A model generated the notes under the pieces. That model searched no databases, was not told the DNA's origin, and saw only the letters and a list, made by a program, of their open reading frames with translations. From Candidatus Gastranaerophilales bacterium (GTDB lineage: Bacteria > Cyanobacteriota > Vampirovibrionia > Gastranaerophilales > Gastranaerophilaceae), in assembly GCA_944325665.1 (NCBI GenBank), contig CALVAY010000002.1:56944-120943 (forward strand): a stretch of 64,000 nucleotides of DNA. Direction: 5' to 3'. Shown piece after piece: positions 54,286-62,718 of this stretch (positions are counted from its first letter, which is position 1; each line of letters opens with the position of its first letter). A program made the translations under genes and the position numbers.

Positions 54286-55974
54286 CTAAGGCTTTTCGCC
54301 TATAAAGTTAAGATATTCTATTCTGCCCCTTAGGTTATCAGAGTTACAAATTAATTCATAAGATTTATTAATTTTTTGCTCCATGTACGCCAAGAATTGA
54401 GGTTGCCTGTGTAGCCAAGAAAGCTGTCCTAAAAACTGGATAAAATCAGCAACTTCGTTATATCCTACTATTCTTGGTAAGTCATCGTGATTTGACAAAC
54501 CGATTGTACTTTTTGGGAAAAAGAAATCTTTAATATTTGCACTAACGGCAGCAAGAAAATCCTTGTCAAAAGATAACCCTTTTGGAAGGGTATCATTTTT
54601 AATGTCTTTACCAATAGACATTAATGCGCCACCAAGAGAGCTTGTCATAAGATCAGGCGCGGTCGGATTAGCCTCAATATATGAATTATTAAGGGATTCA
54701 AATATCTGTGTTGTAGCAAAATCAACATCAAAAGAAGCAACTTTGTCAAAGTTTATACCCTTTGTATCAACACCTGTCCTTTTGCACCAATCAGCGACAT
54801 CGTAAACATATTTTTTAGGCGTTATTGAAACTTTATACTGATGAATATTATCCTCATCACCTATGCGACTTACTTTTGAATTTTTAACTTGCTCCCATCC
54901 CTTGCTTACGGCTTTTGAAAATATTTCTCCCGCCCAACGGTTCTTTTTCCAAAAGTCAGCAAAAATTTCCTGTTGAGATTTGCTCATTTGAGATGGATTT
55001 AACAACAATATATCATCACTATAATTAACTTTGTTTTTTCTGAAGAATTTGACCAAGTGTTTTTTTATACTGCGTCCTTCCTGAGTGTCGTTCCAAGCAA
55101 ACAGCATAGCTTTTCTTAATAATTCTTTTTGCTCAGGGTTGTCCTCAAAATACTTCTTTTGCCTTTCGGACATTTCTGAAGATTTTTGAGGGTGCTCGGC
55201 ATAATATTTAATAAGACCGTCTGAAATGTGTTTTTTGTGGACTTCGCTAAGCGGGCCTCTAGGAATATATACAGGCTCACCCTCTTGTTTTTGCGCCTGT
55301 CTGTCTCTTGCTTCCATTCTTTTTTGTGCCATTTGCGAAGTTAAACGCTCGTTATATTCCTTATCCGAAAATTTCAACACATGTGCGTAATCTCTGTCCA
55401 TTAAAGGAATATTAAACTTTTTTAGAGCATAGTGTAAATTCACACCCGTATAATCCTTAAGGTCATTTAATGAAAAGCCTTGCGCCCAATAAAGTTTCAG
55501 CAATTGAAAAGCAAGATCTTCATCTTTGCTGAAGTTTTCATACTCGCCAGCTTTAACTCGACCTATAAAAGAGTCATCTTTATAGTCAACCTGAGCATCT
55601 GATAAAACATCGGAAAATTCATCAAACAAAGCTCTTGCGTCATCTAGGTCGTAACAGTCCTCTAAAAGAGAATATTTACCTTTGTGAATATCTACAAGTG
55701 TTTGATTTTGGGGATTTCCTGCCCTAATGACCTCTATTGCATCCTGATAAATATCAGGTGGGAATTTTTCACCTTTTGAATCAGATATTTTATCTAAATT
55801 TTCAACACTTTGTTTTAAATCCAAGCTGCTACCGCCCATAAAACTTATGTAATGAGCATAAGAAGGAGCAATTTTAGTGTGGGAATTTTGTATTAATGTT
55901 TGTTTTTTTTGAGCAGTGTTATCTTTTGCTAAAGAATTATATTTTGTGTTAATTGTAATCGGGTTAATATGCAT
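54286..55974 (-). CDS. large unknown protein with ISFMGG motif and NUMOD3-like repeats
   Basis: The 562-residue protein has a polar, Asn/Gln/Lys-rich N-terminus ending in I43-S-F-M-G-G48. Around residues 235-300 lie repeats resembling the NUMOD3 DNA-binding motif (LSEVHKKHISDGLIKYYAEH, then MSERQKKYFEDNPEQKELLR). The rest is charged and helical with no endonuclease motif that I can see (no GIY-YIG or HNH). There is no Sec signal. It may bind DNA or act as a large effector; I do not assign a function. It ends six bases from the convergent GT32 gene. Confidence 0.55.
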   Translation of the reverse strand: MHINPITINTKYNSLAKDNTAQKKQTLIQNSHTKIAPSYAHYISFMGGSSLDLKQSVENLDKISDSKGEKFPPDIYQDAIEVIRAGNPQNQTLVDIHKGKYSLLEDCYDLDDARALFDEFSDVLSDAQVDYKDDSFIGRVKAGEYENFSKDEDLAFQLLKLYWAQGFSLNDLKDYTGVNLHYALKKFNIPLMDRDYAHVLKFSDKEYNERLTSQMAQKRMEARDRQAQKQEGEPVYIPRGPLSEVHKKHISDGLIKYYAEHPQKSSEMSERQKKYFEDNPEQKELLRKAMLFAWNDTQEGRSIKKHLVKFFRKNKVNYSDDILLLNPSQMSKSQQEIFADFWKKNRWAGEIFSKAVSKGWEQVKNSKVSRIGDEDNIHQYKVSITPKKYVYDVADWCKRTGVDTKGINFDKVASFDVDFATTQIFESLNNSYIEANPTAPDLMTSSLGGALMSIGKDIKNDTLPKGLSFDKDFLAAVSANIKDFFFPKSTIGLSNHDDLPRIVGYNEVADFIQFLGQLSWLHRQPQFLAYMEQKINKSYELICNSDNLRGRIEYLNFIGEKP

Positions 55975-56137
55975 AAATTTTCCTTATATAAAATGTGGCT
56001 ATCATACAAAACAAGTGAAGAAATTTTGTTGTCAGAGAGCTTATAAAAGATTGTAAAGTTTTGTAAAACAGGCATCTGAAAAATAGCACATATATTTAGT
56101 ATATATTTTTTATATATACATAAGGAGCAGAGAGAAT

Positions 56138-57844
56138 ATGTCATTAAATTCATTTTTAACAAAACTTGGCAGTTTAATTAAAACACAATTTGAAAACAAA
56201 CAAATTGATGCTTATTCACAAGTATCAAACCCATTCAAAGGCTCAATCGATGCAAGCATTTTTGCAGGCGCAGATTTAAACAGCTTTAAATCTACAATTG
56301 CCAACGGACTTAAAATTGACGGAAATGACAGCATATTTTACCAAAATATAAATGAAGCAGGTGTAGAAGACGTATTTGACTTCTTTGATAAAAATAAAGA
56401 CGGAAAAATTAGCGAAGAAGAAATCAAGGAAATCTCATCAACAGACGGCAAAGACCAAGACATTTCAGGCTTTGACCTAAGCTATGCACTAAATTCAATG
56501 GCATATGAAAATATATTAGATACATTTGATGCATTAGTTGAAGCAGGAAAAGTAGATTTAGAAAAAACAAATGCACAAGCGGTTCAAAACTACACATCTA
56601 ATATTGGCGGCAATAACTACAAAAATTACGGTTCTCAAACACAAAACGGTTCAACTATTTCCAGTGAAAAACAATATTCAACAAAAGAAAAATTAGAAAA
56701 AATTGAAAACGAAGAAATTCCCGAACTCGAAGAGAAAAAAGAAGAAATAATAGAAAAAGCAACTCAAGAAATTGAAGCAAAAAATGAAGAACTGGATGAA
56801 CTAATAAAAGAAAACGAAGATAAACTTGGAGAGCTTGGCGAAAAATACAGCGAAAAACAAGATGAAATTCAAGAATCAGATAAAAAAATAAACGAATATG
56901 ACAGTCAAATATCAGAAAAAGAATCAAAAATAGGCTCAAACGAAAGTAAACTTTCAAATCTTGAAGCAGAACTTGGAGCAATTAAAACAGATACTGATGA
57001 TGAAGAAATAAACAAAAGCAACAAGGAAAGAAAAACTGAACTTCAAGAAGAAATTAATGACCTAAAAGAAGAAAACGAAAAACTTCAAGAAGAAATTGAT
57101 GACCTTGAAGATAAAAAACAAAAAGAAGAAGAATTAAAAACAAAGAATCAAGAAGAACTTGCAGAAATTCAAGATGAAATTGCTCAGAAAAATCCTGAAA
57201 TAGCAGAAAAAATGGGCAAAATTCAAGAAGAAATCAAAAACATCGAAGAAACCAAAAATAAAGATGTAGCTGAAATAGACAAGCAAATTGAAGCTAAAAG
57301 ACAAGAGGCCAATAAATATCAACAAGAAATAGGTCAAAAAACAGGTGAAGCTTCATCTATGACAGGTTCAAAAATGGTGCAGGATGCACTTAGACTAGCA
57401 GAAGAGGAGCTTGCAAAAGGCGTTCACGAATTAACAGGAAACAACGACAGCCCAGAAATTGACAAATACAGAAACGGTTCAGCAAACGGTCAACCATGGT
57501 GCGCAAGCTTTGTATCTTGGATATACGGTGCCGGACAAAACTCAGATAACGCTGCAACATTTGGATACGACGCAAGTGTTTCAGGTATTCAAAGCAAAGC
57601 ACAGCAAGCGGGATATTATGCACAAAAAGGCAGCTATACTCCACAAGCGGGCGATTTAATGATACAAAAAAATAACGCATCGCACGTTGGTATGGTAACA
57701 AGCGTTGACCCTGACGGCACAATACATACAATTGAAGGAAACTCATCCGACAAAGTACAAAGATGCACATATGCACCCGGTAGCAGCGGATATAACAAAA
57801 TCTCCGGCTGGGTTAAAATGAATGAATGGTTGAGCAACAAATAA
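56138..57844 (+). CDS. EF-hand, coiled-coil and CHAP-domain cell-wall hydrolase-like protein
   Basis: The 568-residue protein combines a canonical EF-hand loop (residues 84-95: D84, N86, D88, G89, I91, E95), a Glu/Lys-rich coiled coil (about 185-410) and a C-terminal CHAP domain with C455 (QPWCASFVSWIYG), H516 (ASHVGMVTSV) and E533/N535 (IEGNSS). CHAP domains cleave peptidoglycan by nucleophilic cysteine. There is no Sec signal; PFKGS lies at 32-36. AAGGAG precedes the ATG. It differs from classical CHAP lysins in the calcium-binding N-terminus, and a truncated copy lies downstream. Alternative: a peptidoglycan-targeting effector. Confidence 0.75.
   Translation: MSLNSFLTKLGSLIKTQFENKQIDAYSQVSNPFKGSIDASIFAGADLNSFKSTIANGLKIDGNDSIFYQNINEAGVEDVFDFFDKNKDGKISEEEIKEISSTDGKDQDISGFDLSYALNSMAYENILDTFDALVEAGKVDLEKTNAQAVQNYTSNIGGNNYKNYGSQTQNGSTISSEKQYSTKEKLEKIENEEIPELEEKKEEIIEKATQEIEAKNEELDELIKENEDKLGELGEKYSEKQDEIQESDKKINEYDSQISEKESKIGSNESKLSNLEAELGAIKTDTDDEEINKSNKERKTELQEEINDLKEENEKLQEEIDDLEDKKQKEEELKTKNQEELAEIQDEIAQKNPEIAEKMGKIQEEIKNIEETKNKDVAEIDKQIEAKRQEANKYQQEIGQKTGEASSMTGSKMVQDALRLAEEELAKGVHELTGNNDSPEIDKYRNGSANGQPWCASFVSWIYGAGQNSDNAATFGYDASVSGIQSKAQQAGYYAQKGSYTPQAGDLMIQKNNASHVGMVTSVDPDGTIHTIEGNSSDKVQRCTYAPGSSGYNKISGWVKMNEWLSNK
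57007..57837 (+). repeat. long direct repeat, copy 1 (831 bp)
   Basis: Matches 59060-59890 at a fixed offset of 2,053 bases without indels. I noted substitutions at 57047, 57058 and 57790; further ones lie just past this interval before the stop. It covers the coiled-coil end and the CHAP domain. Confidence 0.9.
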
Positions 57845-57896
57845 ATTGTAAGTACCAACCTAAGAAAATTTATAAACAAAACCGAATGTTAAAACA

Positions 57897-58838
57897 TTAC
57901 TCTTTAATAACACGTGCAATATTGCATATTTGACTGGTTTTATAGGTTTTATTTACAATACTGCCGCCATTGCTTTCAATAGTATAGACTTTACCGTCCT
58001 TAATTTCTTTGACAATTACTGTATGGTCCATACCGCCGTTATTGTTTAAATCAATTGACGCCAAGTCGCCGCTTCTTGCTTCTTTTAAAGACACGGTAGC
58101 GTTAGCCTCTCTTGCTGCGCGGAATATATCCGGCCCCCAGGCTTTTTCTTTTTCGGACAAATTGTTATACCAGCCTGCAAGATTCGATTTATCGGTTGAA
58201 TTATCTATAACATATGTAGCAAAGTCATCACAAGTGCCACCGCGCTGAACTCTGACGAATTTATTACCCGAAGCACTTCTGCTGGGATTTTTTCTGCCTA
58301 GAAATGACTCGGCATAATTAACAATATTACTTCCTGTATCAGCATTTGAAAAATTTGAAGCATTTGCCGAATTTAGAGAAAGAGCCGATGTGTCATTATT
58401 GAGGCTAAAATCGGAAACAGGAGTTGATTGAGAAGATACACCGCTAAGCTGCGCAAACATATCCGCTCTTAGATTATTTATCTCACTTTGAATATCGTTT
58501 ATTTGATCAAAAATACCAAAACTATCCTCTATGGAATCACAGTATAGAACCGAATTGTGGAGCTGATTTTTTTGGTTTTGCAAGGTTTGAATTTGTTGCT
58601 GATACATTTGGATAATTAACGCACTTTGAGCATCCGCCTGACTTTCATCATCACCAACTAGCCCCTCGGAGACTTCAGATGTAGCAAAATCATCTCCAAG
58701 AGCCTGAAGTTCATCTTCTTGCGACAAATTTGAAACTTGACTTGCTTGTTCTTTTTTGTCGCCTTCCTTGACCTTCTTTAACTCACTTACACTATTTAAA
58801 GAGTAAATCTGCCCTTCGAATTTAATTTCATTTTTCAT
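57897..58838 (-). CDS. CHAP-domain protein with coiled coil
   Basis: The 313-residue protein has a polar N-terminus (KNEIKFEGQIYSLNSVSELK, with F-E-G at 7-9), a Gln-rich coiled coil (about 75-125, IQMYQQQIQTLQNQKNQLHN) and a C-terminal CHAP/NlpC-like domain: C203 in GGTCDDFATYVID, H272 in MDHTVIVKEI and E288 (YTIESNGG). There is no Sec signal. It lies on the opposite strand between the two copies of the repeat. Possible peptidoglycan amidase or peptidase; the substrate is unknown. Confidence 0.75.
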   Translation of the reverse strand: MKNEIKFEGQIYSLNSVSELKKVKEGDKKEQASQVSNLSQEDELQALGDDFATSEVSEGLVGDDESQADAQSALIIQMYQQQIQTLQNQKNQLHNSVLYCDSIEDSFGIFDQINDIQSEINNLRADMFAQLSGVSSQSTPVSDFSLNNDTSALSLNSANASNFSNADTGSNIVNYAESFLGRKNPSRSASGNKFVRVQRGGTCDDFATYVIDNSTDKSNLAGWYNNLSEKEKAWGPDIFRAAREANATVSLKEARSGDLASIDLNNNGGMDHTVIVKEIKDGKVYTIESNGGSIVNKTYKTSQICNIARVIKE

Positions 58839-59048
58839 GCTTTACCTCACATATACAATTAATCGACAAGGCTTTATTAAAAAATTAGCAAATAAGGTAA
58901 AAACACAAAAAAACTTTACAAAAATATACATAGTGAATATTTTTTGGCAAAATTTAAAAAATGAAAATCAAGTAAATAAAAAGATTATATGAATTTAGAA
59001 AAATATAAACACAGTCAGTCAAGCTACAGCTATGCTTAGATTGAATAA

Positions 59049-59897
59049 AAAAATCTTTTAATAAACAAAAGCAACAAGGAAAGAAAAACTGAACTTCAAA
59101 AAGAAATTAACGACCTAAAAGAAGAAAACGAAAAACTTCAAGAAGAAATTGATGACCTTGAAGATAAAAAACAAAAAGAAGAAGAATTAAAAACAAAGAA
59201 TCAAGAAGAACTTGCAGAAATTCAAGATGAAATTGCTCAGAAAAATCCTGAAATAGCAGAAAAAATGGGCAAAATTCAAGAAGAAATCAAAAACATCGAA
59301 GAAACCAAAAATAAAGATGTAGCTGAAATAGACAAGCAAATTGAAGCTAAAAGACAAGAGGCCAATAAATATCAACAAGAAATAGGTCAAAAAACAGGTG
59401 AAGCTTCATCTATGACAGGTTCAAAAATGGTGCAGGATGCACTTAGACTAGCAGAAGAGGAGCTTGCAAAAGGCGTTCACGAATTAACAGGAAACAACGA
59501 CAGCCCAGAAATTGACAAATACAGAAACGGTTCAGCAAACGGTCAACCATGGTGCGCAAGCTTTGTATCTTGGATATACGGTGCCGGACAAAACTCAGAT
59601 AACGCTGCAACATTTGGATACGACGCAAGTGTTTCAGGTATTCAAAGCAAAGCACAGCAAGCGGGATATTATGCACAAAAAGGCAGCTATACTCCACAAG
59701 CGGGCGATTTAATGATACAAAAAAATAACGCATCGCACGTTGGTATGGTAACAAGCGTTGACCCTGACGGCACAATACATACAATTGAAGGAAACTCATC
59801 CGACAAAGTACAAAGATGCACATATGCACCCGGTAGCAGCGGCTATAACAAAATCTCCGGCTGGGTTAAAATGAATGAATGGTTGAGCCAAAAATAA
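59049..59897 (+). pseudogene. truncated copy of the EF-hand/CHAP gene
   Basis: From 59060 the sequence matches the gene at 56138-57844 with only a handful of substitutions, but the first about 290 codons, including the EF-hand and start, are missing. The upstream frame is open only back to a stop at 59046 with no ATG, GTG or TTG. The first possible ATG at 59265 would give 210 residues (MGKIQEEIKN...) with an intact CHAP triad (Cys, His, Glu) but no ribosome-binding site. So it is a decayed or silent copy rather than a normal gene, though the long frame has not been disrupted. Confidence 0.75.
59060..59890 (+). repeat. long direct repeat, copy 2 (831 bp)
   Basis: Partner of 57007-57837 with an offset of 2,053 bases. 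Identity breaks sharply at 59059/59060 on the left, and the intervening unique segment holds the minus-strand CHAP gene. Confidence 0.9.
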
Positions 59898-59950
59898 AAT
59901 AAAATTAACAAAATTTAAAAATAATACAGAAAAAGACACTTTTTAAGCTT

Positions 59951-59981
59951 TCTCCGTTTTGTATAATATGCAAAACGGAGA
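59951..59981 (+). promoter_or_regulatory. palindromic operator containing the promoter -10 box
   Basis: A perfect 11-bp inverted repeat, TCTCCGTTTTG (59951-59961) and CAAAACGGAGA (59971-59981), encloses a nine-base centre TATAATATG whose first six bases are a consensus -10 (59962-59967). The right arm includes the ribosome-binding site GGAG. The transcript should start inside the right arm, so an RNA hairpin is unlikely and a DNA-binding dimer is the simplest reading. It controls the FHA/calpain gene at 59987. Confidence 0.75.
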
Positions 59982-59986
59982 ATAAT

Positions 59987-61450
59987 ATGAAAGTACAACC
60001 AAATCTAGGGTATAGCTATTACTCGCAACAAAGACAAAACTCAAAAATTACAACAAATACCCAAAATCAGAACAGAAGTGATTTTGTTGGAAATTTAAAC
60101 AGGGCAAAATACCCAATATCTTTTGGGGGATTATTCCTTGAAAAACCAACAGATACAAGGGATATGAAAAAACCAATCGAGATGAAACCCCTAAAACGAT
60201 ACATTGTATCTGATAATGCGAGATTTAAGCTTGGCAGCAAATGCATAGTAGATTTGGAAGATTCAATTATAAAAGAAAAATTAGAAAACCTCGGAGTTGG
60301 CAAAAAGATTATAATAGGAAGGGAAGGCATCAAAACAAAAGAAATGGATGCCTGTGTGTCAAGAAAACATCTTGAGCTATCAAAAAATATAAGAGGAGAA
60401 ATAATTGCAAAGGATTTATGTTCACTTAACGGAACTACTATTTTAGATAAGGCAGAAAAAGAAAAACCAAAAAAAGAATATCCAAAATTAGCTCCATACA
60501 AAAGGACAACTATACCCAATAATTGCCAATTAATACTTGGAACAGACCTGGTTTTTGATATGAGAAACGGCAATTTGCTTGAGATGCTTGATAAAAAAGG
60601 AACAATTACAATAGGCAGAAGCCAAAAATGCGATATAATAGTTGACGATTTTCATAACTATACTTCAAGGGAACATTTACAACTTGAAAAAATAGGCGAT
60701 AAAATTATCGCAACCGATCTTAACTCAACAAATGGTACATATGTAGTGCCGAATAAGAGGATAAAACCTTTTTATAACGGCACACAAAATATTGAACTAT
60801 CGCAATCTAACATTGGAGACTGCTATTTATTATCAACCCTATATGCACTATCGAGAACAGATGTCGGAGCCAAGATGCTCGAGAAAATGGTGTCGGTTGA
60901 TAGATTTGGAAATTATATAGTAAAATTTCACAATAGCGAACCGATAGTCATAAGGCCTGATGAGCTTGACGGACAAAAATCTAACTGCGGAGAAGCAACC
61001 AAAAGAAGCGTCCGTGGTGAATTAGGTGTTAAAGCACTTGAAAGAGCATATGGCAGAGATGTTAAATTAGAAGATGACCTAAGAACTTTATATGCTGATA
61101 TAGATGATGGAGGCTACACTTATAAAACTTTATATAAAATTGCAGGAATAGGAACAAAATTTCATTATACATCATCAATCGGTTTGGAAAGGACATTAAG
61201 AAAAATAAAAAAAGATGGATTAGAAAAGCACGTGTTAACTTGCACTACGTCAGGACCGGGCAATAATGACGGTTTTATTGATGAAGAAAGAAGATTTATA
61301 GAGCAACACGCATATGCGATTGATGATATTGACACACAAGAAGAAAATATAACAATAGTCAATCCGCACAATACAAAGAAAAAATTTGTTATAAGCTGGG
61401 ATGAATTTTCAAGAATATTCTATGCAATATATGACGCAAAAATATCATAA
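59987..61450 (+). CDS. twin-FHA calpain-like cysteine protease
   Basis: The 487-residue protein begins with a Gln/Asn-rich leader ending in I44-S-F-G-G48. FHA domain 1 lies about residues 80-160 (IIGREG, SRKHLE, LCSLNGTT) and FHA domain 2 about 175-255 (ITIGRSQKCD, SREHLQL, LNSTNGTYV); both keep the Gly-Arg, Ser-Arg-x-His and Asn-Gly residues of phosphothreonine-binding FHA folds. From about 265 a calpain-type papain-like protease follows: SQSNIGDCYLLSTLYALS with Q273 and C279, H441 (EQHAYAIDD) and N459 (VNPHNT), giving the C-H-N triad. There is no Sec signal. Possible role: phosphorylation-directed protein cleavage, inferred from architecture. The start is ATG 59987 with GGAG at 59977-59980. 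Confidence 0.85.
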   Translation: MKVQPNLGYSYYSQQRQNSKITTNTQNQNRSDFVGNLNRAKYPISFGGLFLEKPTDTRDMKKPIEMKPLKRYIVSDNARFKLGSKCIVDLEDSIIKEKLENLGVGKKIIIGREGIKTKEMDACVSRKHLELSKNIRGEIIAKDLCSLNGTTILDKAEKEKPKKEYPKLAPYKRTTIPNNCQLILGTDLVFDMRNGNLLEMLDKKGTITIGRSQKCDIIVDDFHNYTSREHLQLEKIGDKIIATDLNSTNGTYVVPNKRIKPFYNGTQNIELSQSNIGDCYLLSTLYALSRTDVGAKMLEKMVSVDRFGNYIVKFHNSEPIVIRPDELDGQKSNCGEATKRSVRGELGVKALERAYGRDVKLEDDLRTLYADIDDGGYTYKTLYKIAGIGTKFHYTSSIGLERTLRKIKKDGLEKHVLTCTTSGPGNNDGFIDEERRFIEQHAYAIDDIDTQEENITIVNPHNTKKKFVISWDEFSRIFYAIYDAKIS

Positions 61451-61533
61451 ATAAATTTTTGAATTAACTTCATAAAATAAAATTATAGGATAGCCGTTGT
61501 CATAAAACACCTGCTAATAAATAATTATCCCTA

Positions 61534-61557
61534 TGTAAAAGAACACAAGGTTTGATT
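61534..61557 (+). repeat. imperfect direct repeat, copy 1
   Basis: A 24-base element beginning TGTAAAAGAACA and ending GGTTTGATT. It matches 62129-62152 at 21 of 24 positions by eye, and a further GGTTTGATTATT follows about 20 bases later in both places. Confidence 0.6.
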
Positions 61558-61598
61558 TCTTGTTACAGATGGTTTGATTATTTTTTTGAATATTTTGC

Positions 61599-61618
61599 GT
61601 TGGGGTAGAAACCCCAAC
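61599..61618. repeat. 8-bp perfect hairpin
   Basis: GTTGGGGT / ACCCCAAC with an AGAA loop, followed by CTACGTAC. The form resembles small palindromic repeat (REP/MITE-like) elements, but only one copy is present in this window. Confidence 0.55.
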
Positions 61619-61701
61619 CTACGTACTTAGGCAAATACAAGCCTGAAGTTATAGTAGTAAATGTCTGTGCGGCAACTCTTTTGAACAGAGAACGCATAAT
61701 T

Positions 61702-61893
61702 ATGAATATTGAAGATGTAAAAAATGTTTTGGATGCTGCGCCTGATGCAAAAGTAATTGCAAGTCATTTAGATACAGTCAGCCATCTTTCTGTTACAAGG
61801 GATGATTTAAAAGAATTTAAAAATAAAAACAATATTGATAATTTATTAATTCCTGAGGATGGAGAGGTGATTGATTTTACAAGAAATAATTAA
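61702..61893 (+). CDS. possible small protein or fragment
   Basis: Sixty-three residues from the ATG at 61702 (MNIEDVKNVLDAAPDAKVIA... to TRNN): acidic, helical, unrecognised. A TTG at 61681 would add seven codons. The ribosome-binding site is weak (GAGAA). It lies in the eroded repeat-rich stretch, so it could be a remnant rather than a functional gene. Confidence 0.35.
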   Translation: MNIEDVKNVLDAAPDAKVIASHLDTVSHLSVTRDDLKEFKNKNNIDNLLIPEDGEVIDFTRNN

Positions 61894-61926
61894 ATTTTTA
61901 TATTGAGTATTATTTAAAAATCAGAT

Positions 61927-62125
61927 TTATAAGTTCAATGCTTGCGAATAATGGATATTACTAATTTTCCACTCATTGTTGCGCAAAACGAGAAGCTGTG
62001 TTTCACGCCCCAGAGTATGGATTTGCTCCTCGGTTTCTTTTTTAACAGCATAAAAATCCCAGCTAAATTCTAAAAAAGCTGCTCTGTCATAAAATTTTGC
62101 CGAAACATTTTTTATCTTTAAATCT
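61927..62125 (-). pseudogene. SnoaL/NTF2-like fragment
   Basis: On the minus strand the frame ending in TAA (61927-61929) encodes about 60 residues reading KIKNVSAKFYDRAAFLEFSW, DFYAVKKETEEQIHTLGRET and RNNEWKISNIHYSQALNL. This is the C-terminal half of a SnoaL-like (DUF4440-type) domain, with the typical W-x-I-x-x-x-H-x-S end. There is no start codon and the N-terminal half is missing; the upstream boundary lies next to the repeat at 62129. A remnant of a formerly complete enzyme-like gene. Confidence 0.6.
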
Positions 62126-62128
62126 CTT

Positions 62129-62152
62129 GTAAAGGAACATATGGTTTGATTA
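62129..62152 (+). repeat. imperfect direct repeat, copy 2
   Basis: Element beginning TGTAAAGGAACA and ending GGTTTGATT. Partner of 61534-61557. It lies at the broken edge of the SnoaL-like fragment. Confidence 0.6.
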
Positions 62153-62171
62153 TTATGTACGCTTAGTTTGA

Positions 62172-62711
62172 TTATTTTGGAAATATAACTCTTTTTTTGC
62201 GAATACCAAGTAACTTAAACAAGGTAAAATATGGTAAAAAGAAACCACCAAAAATAAAATGCGCTGACGCAAATGATAAAATTACCAATATGAAATTTTC
62301 ATACTCCTTATCAAGCATTACTCCTGTTGTTACAAGAGAGATTATAACTATATCTGCCAAAATAGCAGTTGTTAGAATATTTTTTTTAATTTCAGCACTG
62401 TCATTAATCTTTTTAATAAATTTTCTGTATTTAAAAGCACCTTTTTTAAGAATTTTCTTTGCCAAAAAATAAAGATAGAAATTTTTTAAACAAATATGTA
62501 ATAGGGGTATAAGTGCCATCAAAACAAGTATGATTTTTGCTAAAATGACATCAATCCCGCCAAATTTAGTGTTTGCATCTATATAAAGCAGCGGAATTAT
62601 CATAAAGATTCCATAGAACAAGGCTAATATAAGCCAAAACAAATAGATAAGATTTATTAAAACAAAATAAATAAATTCTATATCAAAAATGTTGTAACGA
62701 AAACTCACCAA
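62172..62711 (-). CDS. small multi-pass membrane protein, possible immunity protein
   Basis: The 179-residue protein has about four to five hydrophobic helices (near 10-40, 45-80, 115-135, 140-165) with a short Lys-rich loop (KKILKKGAFKYRKFIKKIND). There is no family I recognise. Start codons are TTG at 62711 or GTG at 62708, with no ribosome-binding site, so the start is unsure. It follows the toxin-like gene on the same strand after a strong hairpin, which is the typical place for an immunity protein of a polymorphic toxin. That role is inferred only from position and topology. Confidence 0.5.
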   Translation of the reverse strand: MVSFRYNIFDIEFIYFVLINLIYLFWLILALFYGIFMIIPLLYIDANTKFGGIDVILAKIILVLMALIPLLHICLKNFYLYFLAKKILKKGAFKYRKFIKKINDSAEIKKNILTTAILADIVIISLVTTGVMLDKEYENFILVILSFASAHFIFGGFFLPYFTLFKLLGIRKKRVIFPK

Positions 62712-62718
62712 TTGAGTC

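Larger units (their letters stand above)
61451..61701. other. intergenic region with repeat and hairpin remnants
   Basis: About 250 bases without a convincing gene. They contain a 24-base element similar to one at 62129, a GTTTGATT-type repeat and an 8-bp hairpin (61599-61618). It looks like eroded mobile or duplicated sequence; I see no terminator for the FHA/calpain gene. Confidence 0.6.

Noticed and set aside
54500..55300. CRISPR or short tandem repeat array
   Set aside because: No regularly spaced identical repeats of 20-40 bases were found here or elsewhere in the window.
56655..57337. Leu/Phe-rich open frames opposite the CHAP gene and its copy (also 57390-57776 and 59443-59829)
   Set aside because: They are antisense to a Glu/Lys-rich coiled coil, which automatically reads as Leu/Phe-rich; the duplicated copies simply follow the DNA repeat.
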